18,004 nucleotides of DNA from Candidatus Aerophobota bacterium (GTDB taxonomy: Bacteria > Aerophobota > Aerophobia > Aerophobales > JAGGXI01), in the NCBI GenBank assembly GCA_021163155.1, contig JAGGXI010000008.1, positions 1 through 18,004 on the forward strand. Reading direction: 5' to 3'. Positions 7,497 through 14,611 of the stretch are shown in pieces (within the stretch, counting starts at the first letter, position 1; every line of letters begins with the position of its first letter). The position numbers and the translations under genes were made by a program. Below the pieces are notes generated by a model. It was not told the origin of the DNA and ran no database searches. It worked only from the letters and a program-made list of their open reading frames with translations.

Positions 7497-9038
7497 ATGG
7501 CTATTAATGCTGTAGGTCGTGAAATACCGGAAGAAATAAAAGGGGTAGGAGAGCTGAATCCGTATCAGGGAGCTTTTAAAACTGTGCCTACCGGGAACAA
7601 AATGTCTCCTAATATATCTATGCAAAAGCGGGGTGAAACGAAAGTACTAAATTCTCTTGAAGAAGCAATTAAGAAAGTGGGAGTGAGAAATGGGATGACT
7701 ATCTCTTTCCATCATCATCTTAGAAACGGAGATTATGTAGTTGCTATGGTGCTTGATACTTTATCTAATTTAGGCATAAAAAATATAACTATTGCTCCCA
7801 CTGCACTTTTCCCTGCCCATAAATCTATAATAAAGCATATCAAAAGTGGCGTAGTTACAGCTATTCAGGGAAGCGTAAATGGACCGATAGGTAGAATAGC
7901 CTCTGAAGGTGTTTTCGATGTTCCAGTTATTCTTCGCTCTCATGGAGGAAGAGCTCGAGCGATTGAATCTGGAGATCTTCCTATTGATGTAGCTTTTATA
8001 GCTGCCCCTACCGCAGACATATATGGGAATATAAACGGGGTTAAGGGTCCATCTGCTTGTGGTTCACTTGGATATATTGTAGCTGATGCTATGTATGCAG
8101 ATAAAGTGGTAGCTATAACTGATAATTTGGTTGATTATCCAGTAGCGCCTATTTCTATTCCTCAGATATATGTAGATTACGTTGTGAAAGTTAATAAAAT
8201 AGGCGATCCAAAGGGAATAGTTTCGGGGACTCTTGAAATAACCAGAGACCCTTTGAGGTTACTAATTGCGGAAAGAGCTGCCAGTGTCATAGAAGCCTCA
8301 GGTTTATTACGTAATGGTTTTTCATTTCAAACCGGTGCCGGAGGAATATCTTTGGCGGTTGCCTATCATATTCGCAAGATAATGAAACAGCACAGCATTG
8401 TGGGTAGTTTTGGTTCTGGAGGAATAACAGCTTATTTTGTTCGAATGTTAGAAGAAAAGTTGTTTAGGGTATTGCTTGATGTTCAGTCTTTTGATATAGA
8501 AGCAGTAAAATCACTAATCAGGAACCCCAATCATCTTGAAATGAGTGCCTCGTTTTATGCAAATCCTCACAATAAGGGATGCGCAGTAAACAATTTGGAT
8601 ATTATAATCTTAGGAGCTACACAGATTGATACCGATTTTAATGTAAATGTAAATACTGAGTCTGATGGGGTTCTTTTACATGGAATTGGTGGACATATGG
8701 ATACAGCAGCAGGGGCTAAACTTACTATAATAGTAACTCCGCTTTTAAGAGGAAGAATACCTATAGTAGTGGATAAGGTAATTACAATAACCACACCGGG
8801 AGAGACAATTGATGTTTTAGTAACTGAGCGAGGAATTGCTGTAAATCCTAATCGAAAGGATCTATTACAGCGATTAAAGAAGACTCGGCTTCCTCTTGTA
8901 AACATTGAAGATCTAAAGAAAGAGGCTGAGAAGATGACAGGCAAACCAGAGGTGCCACAATTCGAGAATAAAATCATAGGTTTAGTTGAATATAGAGATG
9001 GAACTATCATTGATGTGATAAGGCAGGTTAGAAAATAG
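7497..9038 (+). CDS. citF: Citrate lyase alpha subunit (citrate:acetyl-ACP transferase)
   Basis: A 513-residue CoA-transferase-family subunit that swaps acetate for citrate on the acyl-carrier arm. Typical CitF segments occur in order: AVGREIPEEIKG and LNPYQGAF at the start, SFHHHLRNGDYVV, GPSACGSLGYIVADAMYADK, GTLEITRDPLRLLIAERA, FSFQTGAGGISLAVAYH, GSFGSGGITAYFVRMLEEKL, MSASFYANPHNKGCAVN and LHGIGGHMDTAAGAKL. The length is normal. Ribosome site AGGAG at 7486-7490. It ends in TAG (9036-9038), with a backup TAA four codons on (9051-9053). The last bases overlap the probable AUA start of citX. As with citE, a citramalate lyase alpha subunit cannot be excluded by sequence alone. Confidence 0.93.
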   Translation: MAINAVGREIPEEIKGVGELNPYQGAFKTVPTGNKMSPNISMQKRGETKVLNSLEEAIKKVGVRNGMTISFHHHLRNGDYVVAMVLDTLSNLGIKNITIAPTALFPAHKSIIKHIKSGVVTAIQGSVNGPIGRIASEGVFDVPVILRSHGGRARAIESGDLPIDVAFIAAPTADIYGNINGVKGPSACGSLGYIVADAMYADKVVAITDNLVDYPVAPISIPQIYVDYVVKVNKIGDPKGIVSGTLEITRDPLRLLIAERAASVIEASGLLRNGFSFQTGAGGISLAVAYHIRKIMKQHSIVGSFGSGGITAYFVRMLEEKLFRVLLDVQSFDIEAVKSLIRNPNHLEMSASFYANPHNKGCAVNNLDIIILGATQIDTDFNVNVNTESDGVLLHGIGGHMDTAAGAKLTIIVTPLLRGRIPIVVDKVITITTPGETIDVLVTERGIAVNPNRKDLLQRLKKTRLPLVNIEDLKKEAEKMTGKPEVPQFENKIIGLVEYRDGTIIDVIRQVRK

Positions 9039-9547
9039 ATAAAAAACTCTTAAGCGAAATATTACAGGCCAGAGAAAGCCGGGTAGCAACCCAAAAAGAA
9101 ATGATAAGTAAATATAATTTACCTTTAGTATCTATTACTCTTAATATTCCAGGCTCTAATAAAGACAGTTTAAAGATCAGAAAAATTTATAGAGAGTGTA
9201 TAAGGGTGGTAAAGATAAAATTACTAAAACAGAGAGAATCTACAATTGTTTGTGAGAGAGAACGGTTTTCTGCTGAAGGTCCTGAATTTTTTATGGTGGT
9301 CGATGGTATCGCTGCCAAAACACTAAAAAAGATGTTCATCCAAATAGAGAATGAGCATTTAGTTGGTAGATTGTTTGATATTGATGTGATAGATAAAGAC
9401 TTCAGTGTAGTTAGCCGTAAGGATGTGAATATGCCTCCAAGGAAATGTATAATATGTGAAGATGATGCCATAAACTGTATATCTATGCGTAAACATAAAA
9501 GAGATGAAATAATTAAAGCTGTAGATAATCTTATAGATCAATTTTAA
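9035..9547 (+). CDS. citX: Apo-citrate lyase phosphoribosyl-dephospho-CoA transferase, probable AUA start
   Basis: CitX transfers the triphosphoribosyl-dephospho-CoA arm onto the CitD serine. Core motifs are NLPLVSITLNIPG, then VGRLFDIDVID (GRLFDIDV at 111-118 counted from 9035) and PPRKCIICE (Cys138 and Cys141). The first ATG in frame is at 9101, but family sequence clearly continues upstream: LLSEILQARESRVATQKE precedes that methionine and aligns with the CitX N-terminus. Between the in-frame TAG at 9029 and the ATG there is no ATG, GTG or TTG. The best start is ATA at 9035, overlapping the citF stop as ATAG with AAGGCAGG (9020-9027) at ribosome-site distance; a second ATA at 9059 is less likely. 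The product would be 170 residues, near family length. A sequencing error is the alternative. Confidence 0.8.
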   Translation: MDKKLLSEILQARESRVATQKEMISKYNLPLVSITLNIPGSNKDSLKIRKIYRECIRVVKIKLLKQRESTIVCERERFSAEGPEFFMVVDGIAAKTLKKMFIQIENEHLVGRLFDIDVIDKDFSVVSRKDVNMPPRKCIICEDDAINCISMRKHKRDEIIKAVDNLIDQF

Positions 9548-9568
9548 TATTTTAATAAAAGGTAATCT

Positions 9569-10519
9569 ATGCCCCAAAAAATAATCTTACAAAAAAAAGA
9601 GATTGGTTTATTCAATAACAATATCTATTCTTCTTATTCCGGTTTTCATCCCCTTGCAGTTAATATAGGAGAAGCGGCTATAAAAGGTATATTGTTGGAG
9701 TTAAGTTGCACTCCAAAGCCGGGATTGGTTGATAGGTTAAATAATGGAGCCAATCTAGATATGAATTTTACTACCTTTATCTTAAGTTCTTCTGCTATAT
9801 CCTATGGTATGTATCAGTGTGCCCAACTTGGAATAGATTTTTCAGGTAAGGCTGATGCCCTTTTGCCTGAGTTTCGTCGAATTGGGCTTGATATGGAAAG
9901 AAAAATGTTTAAGGCAACAGGAGGCATAAATACACAAAAGGGATTGATATTCCTTGAAGGATTGGTTTGCGTCTCCGCTGGTTCCTTGATAAGAAAGGAA
10001 CAAAAATTAACTCCAGAAAATATTTGTCAAAGAATAAAGGAGATAACAAGAGGAATTGTAGATAGAGAACTTAAAACATTTCTTAATCATCTTACTTATA
10101 GAAATAGAAAACTCACCACTGGCGAGAGGCTGTTTTTAAAATATGGTATTACAGGTGTTCGGGGAGAAGTGGAAGAAGGACTTCCTACTGTAAGAGAGAG
10201 TGGATTACCAGCACTTCAAACTGCACTTAAACAAGGTCTATCACTTAATGATGCATTAGTTCAAGCTTTAATTTCTATAATTGCGGTTTTAGAAGATACC
10301 AATGTAATAGCACGCTCGAGTCCAGAGATTTTGTCCAGGATAGTCCATCCTATGGCTAATAAGGCGGTACAATTGGGAGGAATGTCCACTACTGCAGGAC
10401 GAAAAAAGATTATTGCAATAGACAGATATTTTATTAGAAATAATATTAATCCTGGAGGGTCAGCTGATTTACTTGCGGTGACTGCTACTTTATATTATCT
10501 TTCTTTGCTGTCATCTTGA
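9569..10519 (+). CDS. citG: Triphosphoribosyl-dephospho-CoA synthase
   Basis: A 316-residue enzyme that joins ATP and dephospho-CoA to make the precursor of the citrate-lyase prosthetic group, which CitX then attaches to CitD. Strong family motifs: TPKPGLVDR (48-56) followed by LNNGANLDM, ATGGINTQKG (116-125), GITGVRGEVEEGLPTV (about residues 193-208), LEDTNVIAR, and NPGGSADLLAVT near the C-terminus. The length is slightly above single-domain CitG, with about 25 extra N-terminal residues. Here citG and citX are separate genes, unlike species with a fused CitXG. The ribosome site is AAAAGGT at 9557-9563. It is the last gene of the lyase set, just upstream of a small mobile element. Confidence 0.93.
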   Translation: MPQKIILQKKEIGLFNNNIYSSYSGFHPLAVNIGEAAIKGILLELSCTPKPGLVDRLNNGANLDMNFTTFILSSSAISYGMYQCAQLGIDFSGKADALLPEFRRIGLDMERKMFKATGGINTQKGLIFLEGLVCVSAGSLIRKEQKLTPENICQRIKEITRGIVDRELKTFLNHLTYRNRKLTTGERLFLKYGITGVRGEVEEGLPTVRESGLPALQTALKQGLSLNDALVQALISIIAVLEDTNVIARSSPEILSRIVHPMANKAVQLGGMSTTAGRKKIIAIDRYFIRNNINPGGSADLLAVTATLYYLSLLSS

Positions 10520-10528
10520 AAAAAATTG

Positions 10529-10538
10529 TAAATAGTGA
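10529..10538 (+). repeat. Target-site duplication, left copy
   Basis: TAAATAGTGA occurs here and again at 10876-10885, bracketing the element between them. The identity over ten bases in direct orientation is what insertion of a transposable element leaves behind. Confidence 0.6.
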
Positions 10539-10875
10539 GATGGTTCAATCTTCTCTGAAAGCTTAGTTTTTATTCTCATAATTATTTTACACTTTTATCA
10601 GTGCCCGTGCTTTCTTTCGGTGTCTTGGAACGCCGCTCTTTTGGTTTTACTCTTATCTGGATACTTTGACGGGCACCTCGTTTTTAAATTTTTTTAGTGA
10701 TAGCGGTGAGGTGCTCTTGGCGACTGCGAGATAATGAACTTTGTTTAAGGGTTAGAGCTTATAGACCCGCCCTTATAAGCTGCTTATCCAAGACAACCTC
10801 AATGCACGGTTAGTTTGAAGCGCTGAATAATTAAAAGCTCTTTTAAGGAACTTTTAGAGAAAATTGAACCATGTC
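10539..10875. mobile_element. MITE-like non-autonomous element with terminal inverted repeats
   Basis: ATGGTTCAATCTTCTCT (10540-10556) and AGAGAAAATTGAACCAT (10856-10872) are inverted repeats matching at 16 of 17 positions. They are bracketed by the 10-bp direct repeat TAAATAGTGA. The 337-bp interior encodes no plausible transposase. It holds an 8-bp inverted repeat GTGCCCGT/ACGGGCAC (10601-10608, 10669-10676) and a perfect hairpin AGCTTATA/TATAAGCT (10757-10764, 10775-10782). It is also more GC-rich than its flanks. These are the traits of a miniature element or an internally deleted insertion sequence mobilised in trans; a duplication of about 10 bp would fit IS4-like elements, but the family is not established. 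This is all that the 390-base gap between citG and the HD gene holds, apart from the HD ribosome site. Confidence 0.65.
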
Positions 10876-10885
10876 TAAATAGTGA
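10876..10885 (+). repeat. Target-site duplication, right copy
   Basis: Second copy of TAAATAGTGA, directly right of the miniature element. It lies about 24 bases before the start of the HD-domain gene, so the insertion sits within its upstream region. Confidence 0.6.
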
Positions 10886-10908
10886 ATAGTTAAAAAGGAG
10901 GAAGATAA

Positions 10909-11442
10909 ATGATAAAAGAAGAATTGCGGGAGCTTATTCCTGAATTTAGTTTAATTGAGGATTTAAAATTAAGAGAGAAGACTTTGAAGGTTTGGGAAAT
11001 TGCCCTTAAAGCTGGGGGTTGGGAGGTAAAAGACCTTAAGATAATGCCTTTTACTTTGTTAATTGAACCTTGTCCTTGTAGTATGGTTGAGCATATACGG
11101 GGAGTAACGAGAGTCTCTATTGAAGCAAGAAAAGCCCTTAAAAGCATTTACAAAGATAAGCTAAAAATAAATAGAGATTATCTAATCTCAGGAGCATTAC
11201 TTCACGATATAGGAAAATTGGTAGAATATAAAAAAGAAAATGGAAAATTTATGCAGAGTAAATGTGGGACTTTGTTACGTCATCCAATCTCTGGAGTAGG
11301 TCTCTGCTATAGTCAGGGTATACCTGAGGAAATAATGCATATTATCGCTTCTCACTCCTGGGAGGGAGACCGTTCCAAACGAACCCCAGAGGCCGTTATT
11401 GTCCATCATGCTGATTTTATTAATTTTGAACAATTTAAATAA
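10909..11442 (+). CDS. HD-domain metal-dependent hydrolase
   Basis: A 177-residue single-domain HD protein, predicted to be a metal-dependent phosphohydrolase. Metal ligands are visible as H62 (MVEHIRGVT), the H99-D100 doublet (LLHDIGKL), H125 (LLRHPISG), H149 (IASHSWEG) and D169 in VHHADF, the arrangement of five- or six-ligand HD domains. It has no GGDEF, kinase or nucleotide-binding partner domain, no signal peptide and no membrane segment. It has a strong ribosome site (AAAAAGGAGG) before ATG 10909 and lies 12 bases upstream of the large hydro-lyase subunit, so it is probably co-translated with it. The substrate is unknown; a small phosphorylated or CoA-like metabolite of the neighbouring pathway is only a guess. 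Confidence 0.8.
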   Translation: MIKEELRELIPEFSLIEDLKLREKTLKVWEIALKAGGWEVKDLKIMPFTLLIEPCPCSMVEHIRGVTRVSIEARKALKSIYKDKLKINRDYLISGALLHDIGKLVEYKKENGKFMQSKCGTLLRHPISGVGLCYSQGIPEEIMHIIASHSWEGDRSKRTPEAVIVHHADFINFEQFK

Positions 11443-11454
11443 AGGGAGGAAAAG

Positions 11455-12714
11455 ATGGGAAAAACCTTTGCGGAGAAGATTTTAGCTCTTAAATCAGGGA
11501 AAGAGAGCATATCTATAGGAGAGATTGTAACTGTTTCTCCTGATGCGGTAATGTCTCACGATAATGCTGCAGCTATATCTAAGAAATTTAAGCAAATTGG
11601 AGTTAATAAAGTAATACATCCTGAGAGAATAGTGATTCCCCTGGACCATTGTGTTCCTGCGGCAACAGAAAAGTATGCCCTTAACCATAAAGTCATAAGA
11701 GAATTTGTTCAAGAACAGGGAATTAAAAATTTTTACGATATCAACACAGGAGTCTGTCATCAAGTGCTTCCAGAAAAGGGGCATACTCTTCCTGGGACTC
11801 TCGTCTTAGGATCCGATTCCCATACTACTACCTATGGAGCATTTGGGGCTTTTGCTGCTGGTATTGGGAGAAGTGAGGTAGCTTCAATTTGGGCTACAGG
11901 CAAGATATGGCTTAAAGTTCCGGAGACAATCAAAATAAATATTGAAGGAGAAATTCCTAAAGGAGTATATCCTAAGGATATCATTCTCTATATTATTGGT
12001 GATTTAGGCGCTGATGGAGCTTTGTATAAAGCAGTTGAATTTAGTGGGAAAGTGGTCAGGGATATGAGTGTTGGTGGTAGAATGACTTTGTGTAATATGG
12101 CAGCTGAAATGGGAGCAAAGATTGGCTATGTGGAGCCGGATGAGAAGTCCATTCAATGGCTTGCTTCAAGAACTGAAAAGGAATACAAAATAGTAAAGTC
12201 AGATGCTGATGCAGAGTTTGAAAGAATTATTGATTATGATATAAGTGGTTTAGAGCCTCAAATAGCTTGCCCTCACACTGTGGATAATGTGAAGCCTGTT
12301 TCTGATGTTATGGGAACAAAAATTAACCAGGCTTTAATTGGAACCTGCACTAATGGAAGAATAGAGGATTTAAAAATTGCCAGTGATATTCTTCAAGGCA
12401 AGAAGATTTCCAGGAATGTAAGACTTCTTGTCTTTCCTGCCTCAATGGAGGTTTTTGCTGAGGCGATGGAGAAGGGAATTTTTCAGGAATTGGTTAAAAG
12501 CGGTGCTGTAATAATGAATCCAGGATGCGGTCCCTGTCTGGGTGCTCATGAGGGAGTTTTAGCGCCAGGAGAGGTTTGTTTAAGCACTGCCAATAGAAAC
12601 TTTAAGGGAAGGATGGGTTGTAAAGAAGCAAAAGTTTATCTTGCCAGTCCGGCCACTGTTGCTGCTTCTTCTCTTTATGGTGAGATTACTGATGTAAGGA
12701 GGTGTTTAAAGTGA
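11455..12714 (+). CDS. Aconitase/3-isopropylmalate dehydratase-type hydro-lyase, large subunit
   Basis: A 419-residue large subunit of the LeuC/homoaconitase group, which isomerises or dehydrates 2- or 3-hydroxy tri- and dicarboxylic acids with a labile 4Fe-4S cluster. The cluster cysteines are C298 (IGTCTNGR), C358 and C361 ([13 protein letters not shown]). [19 protein letters not shown] (118-136) and [13 protein letters not shown] (376-388) are the substrate-cradle motifs. The size of about 420 residues is that of the archaeal-type two-subunit enzymes rather than monomeric aconitase. Ribosome site GGGAGG. The stop TGA overlaps the GTG start of the small subunit by four bases. Possible substrates include citrate/isocitrate, citramalate/mesaconate, isopropylmalate, homocitrate and dimethylmalate. 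No leucine-biosynthesis neighbour such as leuA is present, which weighs against LeuC itself. Confidence 0.88.
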   Translation: MGKTFAEKILALKSGKESISIGEIVTVSPDAVMSHDNAAAISKKFKQIGVNKVIHPERIVIPLDHCVPAATEKYALNHKVIREFVQEQGIKNFYDINTGVCHQVLPEKGHTLPGTLVLGSDSHTTTYGAFGAFAAGIGRSEVASIWATGKIWLKVPETIKINIEGEIPKGVYPKDIILYIIGDLGADGALYKAVEFSGKVVRDMSVGGRMTLCNMAAEMGAKIGYVEPDEKSIQWLASRTEKEYKIVKSDADAEFERIIDYDISGLEPQIACPHTVDNVKPVSDVMGTKINQALIGTCTNGRIEDLKIASDILQGKKISRNVRLLVFPASMEVFAEAMEKGIFQELVKSGAVIMNPGCGPCLGAHEGVLAPGEVCLSTANRNFKGRMGCKEAKVYLASPATVAASSLYGEITDVRRCLK

Positions 12715-13205
12715 TTATTAAAGGGAAAGTATGGAAATATGGGGATAATGTGAATACTGATGTTATCTTTCCTGGTAAATATACCTATACTATAACAGAA
12801 CCTGAAGAGATGGCTAAACATGCTCTGGAGGACCTTGACTCTAATTTTACCAAAGAAGTAAAAAAAGGAGATGTTATTGTTGCTGGGAGGAACTTTGGCT
12901 GTGGGAGTTCTCGGGAACAGGCAGCAACCTGCCTTAAGTATGCAGGGGTAGGAGCTATTGTAGCAAAATCATTTGCCAGGATTTTCTTTAGAAACTCCAT
13001 TAATCAGGGGCTTCTTGTAATTCAATGTAAGGAGGCAGTAGAGAATATATCTTCAGATGAGATAATTACTATTGATTTTGAAAAAGGTAAATTATCCTGT
13101 AAAAAAGGAATTTTTAATTTTCCACCTTTGTCAGAATCTGTTTTGGGGATTCTTAACGATGGGGGGCTCATTCCTCATACAAGGAGAATTTTAGGAATAA
13201 AATAA
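12711..13205 (+). CDS. Aconitase/3-isopropylmalate dehydratase-type hydro-lyase, small subunit
   Basis: A 164-residue swivel-domain subunit that partners the preceding protein. [14 protein letters not shown] (11-24) opens the domain, [10 protein letters not shown] (62-71) is the conserved substrate-binding stretch, and NQGLLVI follows. I chose GTG 12711 because AAGGAGG (12697-12702) is correctly spaced for it, whereas the earlier in-frame GTG at 12702 overlaps the ribosome site; 12711 also gives the common 4-base GTGA overlap with the large subunit. The specificity loop after the first helix reads [11 protein letters not shown] (23-33). Archaeal homoaconitase has YLRT and isopropylmalate isomerase YLVY at this place (from memory), so YTYT fits neither and the substrate stays open. 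Confidence 0.87.
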   Translation: MIIKGKVWKYGDNVNTDVIFPGKYTYTITEPEEMAKHALEDLDSNFTKEVKKGDVIVAGRNFGCGSSREQAATCLKYAGVGAIVAKSFARIFFRNSINQGLLVIQCKEAVENISSDEIITIDFEKGKLSCKKGIFNFPPLSESVLGILNDGGLIPHTRRILGIK

Positions 13206-13304
13206 GGTAATGCCAAAAATTTTATGAAGGAATCCCAAGTTAACATTATCGATAAAGAAAAAAAAGAATTATCCAGGGGAGAGGAAATTATCCTAAATAA
13301 AAAG

Positions 13305-13333
13305 TGGTAGCCGCAACTTTTAAGTTGCGCAAA
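13305..13333. repeat. Palindromic intergenic repeat, copy 1
   Basis: A 29-bp unit beginning TGGTAGCCGCAAC and ending AAGTTGCGCAAA. Its core CGCAACTT-TT-AAGTTGCG can fold into an 8-bp stem with a two-base loop. It is matched by copy 2 at 28 of 29 positions. It lies in the gap between the small hydro-lyase subunit and the dehydrogenase gene. Confidence 0.75.
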
Positions 13334-13343
13334 ACAATGCAGA

Positions 13344-13372
13344 TGGTAGCTGCAACTTTTAAGTTGCGCAAA
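13344..13372. repeat. Palindromic intergenic repeat, copy 2
   Basis: Second copy of the 29-bp unit, starting TGGTAGCTGCAAC and differing from copy 1 by one C-to-T change. The two copies are ten bases apart. This looks like a REP-like dispersed repeat of the genome. Confidence 0.75.
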
Positions 13373-13407
13373 GAAATATTATTAGATAAGAACGCAGGCT
13401 CTGAGCT

Positions 13408-13419
13408 TTGCGGCTACCA
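13408..13419. repeat. Inverted partial copy of the palindromic repeat
   Basis: TTGCGGCTACCA is the exact reverse complement of the first 12 bases of copy 1 (TGGTAGCCGCAA, 13305-13316). The cluster 13305-13419 is thus bounded by inverted termini, so the whole 115-bp block may be one mobile repeat unit. Confidence 0.6.
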
Positions 13420-13474
13420 ATTACAGAAAATAGATTATTTTGACATTATATAAAATAAAGAAAGGAGACTAAAG

Positions 13475-14596
13475 ATGGCAAAATATAAGATAGCCTGGTT
13501 ATCTGGTGATGGAATTGGAAAAGATGTGATGGAGGCAGCAAGAATTGTGTTAGATTCGCTAAAACTTGATGCTGATTATATTCAAGGTGATGTAGGTTGG
13601 GAATTCTGGAAAAAAGAAGGAAACCCTTTACCTAATAGGACAATAAAGATCCTTCGGGAAACAGATTGCTGCCTTTTTGGAGCAATCACCTCTAAACCCA
13701 AAGAAGAGGCAGAAAAAGAGCTTAATCCTGAGCTTAAAGGAAAAGGTTATGTCTATTTTAGTCCTATTGTCCGAATACGTCAGGAGTTTAAATTACATAC
13801 TAATCTAAGACCGTGTAAATCCTATAAAGGAAATCCTCTTAATTATCGAGACGATATAGATTTAGTTGTCTTTAGAGAAAATACAGAAGGATTATATAGT
13901 GGAGTAGAGTTTCATCCTCTGCCAAAAGATTTAATGGACTCTCTTTTAAAAAATCATCCAAAGATGAAAAGATTTAAGGAGACTCCTTTGGAGGATATCG
14001 CTTTATCCTGCCGGATTTTTACAAGGAAAGCTTGCCAGACAATTATTCGTCAAGCATTTGAATATGCAAAGAAATTTGATAGAGATTCAGTTACTCTTAT
14101 TGAGAAACCAAATGTGATAAGAGAGACAAGCGGGTTAATGGTGAGGGAAGCTCGGAAGATTGCTAAAGAGTATCCAGGAATTGAGCTCTGGGAAGCAAAT
14201 GTAGATGCAATGTGTATGTGGCTTGTTAAAAATCCCCAAAAGTATAGTGTCCTCGTTGCTTCAAATCTATTTGGAGATATAATCTCTGACCTTTGTGCTC
14301 AACTTGTAGGTGGATTAGGATTTGCCTCCAGTGCCAATATCGGAGATGATTATGCTCTCTTTGAACCTACTCATGGTTCTGCTCCCAAGTATGCAGGACA
14401 ATATAAGGTAAATCCTACAGCAATGCTCCTGGCTGTTAAATTAATGCTTGATTACTTAGGAGAGGATGAGTCAGCAGGAAGATTAGGGAGCTCAATTGCT
14501 AAAGTTATTGAAGAGGAAAAAGTGAGGACCTATGATTTAGGGGGAACAGCTTCTACTTTAGATGTAGCTAAAGAGATAGTTAGAAAGCTATCGTGA
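13475..14596 (+). CDS. Isocitrate/isopropylmalate-family beta-decarboxylating dehydrogenase
   Basis: A 373-residue NAD(P)-dependent, metal-dependent beta-decarboxylating dehydrogenase. Family landmarks: LSGDGIGKDVM (9-19), R102, R112 and R134 as the substrate arginines, ENTEGLYSGVE with catalytic Tyr141, catalytic Lys211, metal acids D244, D268 and D272 (NLFGDIISD), and the cofactor loop EPTHGSAPKYAG (297-308). Lys305-Tyr306 resembles the NADP-binding pair of bacterial isocitrate dehydrogenase. The substrate loop SPIVRIRQ (96-103) keeps the Ser of isocitrate enzymes but has Ile98 where E. coli isocitrate dehydrogenase has Asn115, plus an extra Arg100. The length is closer to LeuB or homoisocitrate dehydrogenase than to E. 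coli Icd. Ribosome site AAAGGAG. Placed after a LeuCD-type pair, it probably oxidises the hydroxy acid they form; identity as isocitrate dehydrogenase is not assured. Confidence 0.85.
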   Translation: MAKYKIAWLSGDGIGKDVMEAARIVLDSLKLDADYIQGDVGWEFWKKEGNPLPNRTIKILRETDCCLFGAITSKPKEEAEKELNPELKGKGYVYFSPIVRIRQEFKLHTNLRPCKSYKGNPLNYRDDIDLVVFRENTEGLYSGVEFHPLPKDLMDSLLKNHPKMKRFKETPLEDIALSCRIFTRKACQTIIRQAFEYAKKFDRDSVTLIEKPNVIRETSGLMVREARKIAKEYPGIELWEANVDAMCMWLVKNPQKYSVLVASNLFGDIISDLCAQLVGGLGFASSANIGDDYALFEPTHGSAPKYAGQYKVNPTAMLLAVKLMLDYLGEDESAGRLGSSIAKVIEEEKVRTYDLGGTASTLDVAKEIVRKLS

Positions 14597-14611
14597 TTGA
14601 GAGGTAAAAAA

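Noticed and set aside
8567-9010. Minus-strand frame of 147 codons inside citF
   Set aside because: A shadow of the citF coding strand; no ribosome site and no protein-like family motifs, while citF itself is unmistakable.
10520-10908. Intrinsic terminator for the cit operon in the citG downstream gap
   Set aside because: The long-range repeat GTGCCCGT/ACGGGCAC followed by T-rich sequence has a 60-base loop and belongs to the inserted element, so it is not a convincing terminator.
11455-13205. Annotation as leucine-pathway leuC and leuD
   Set aside because: No leuA or other leucine genes nearby, an unusual small-subunit loop and citrate-lyase neighbours; only the family level is supported.
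13305-13372. CRISPR array
   Set aside because: Only two repeat copies with a ten-base spacer, palindromic through most of the unit, and no cas genes.
13224-13472. Frame from ATG 13224 that stays open to a TAA at 13470-13472 if four TAG codons are read as pyrrolysine
   Set aside because: Two of the TAGs are part of the palindromic repeat, there is no ribosome site, and the translated text is just the repeat. Coincidence is far more likely than a pyrrolysine protein.
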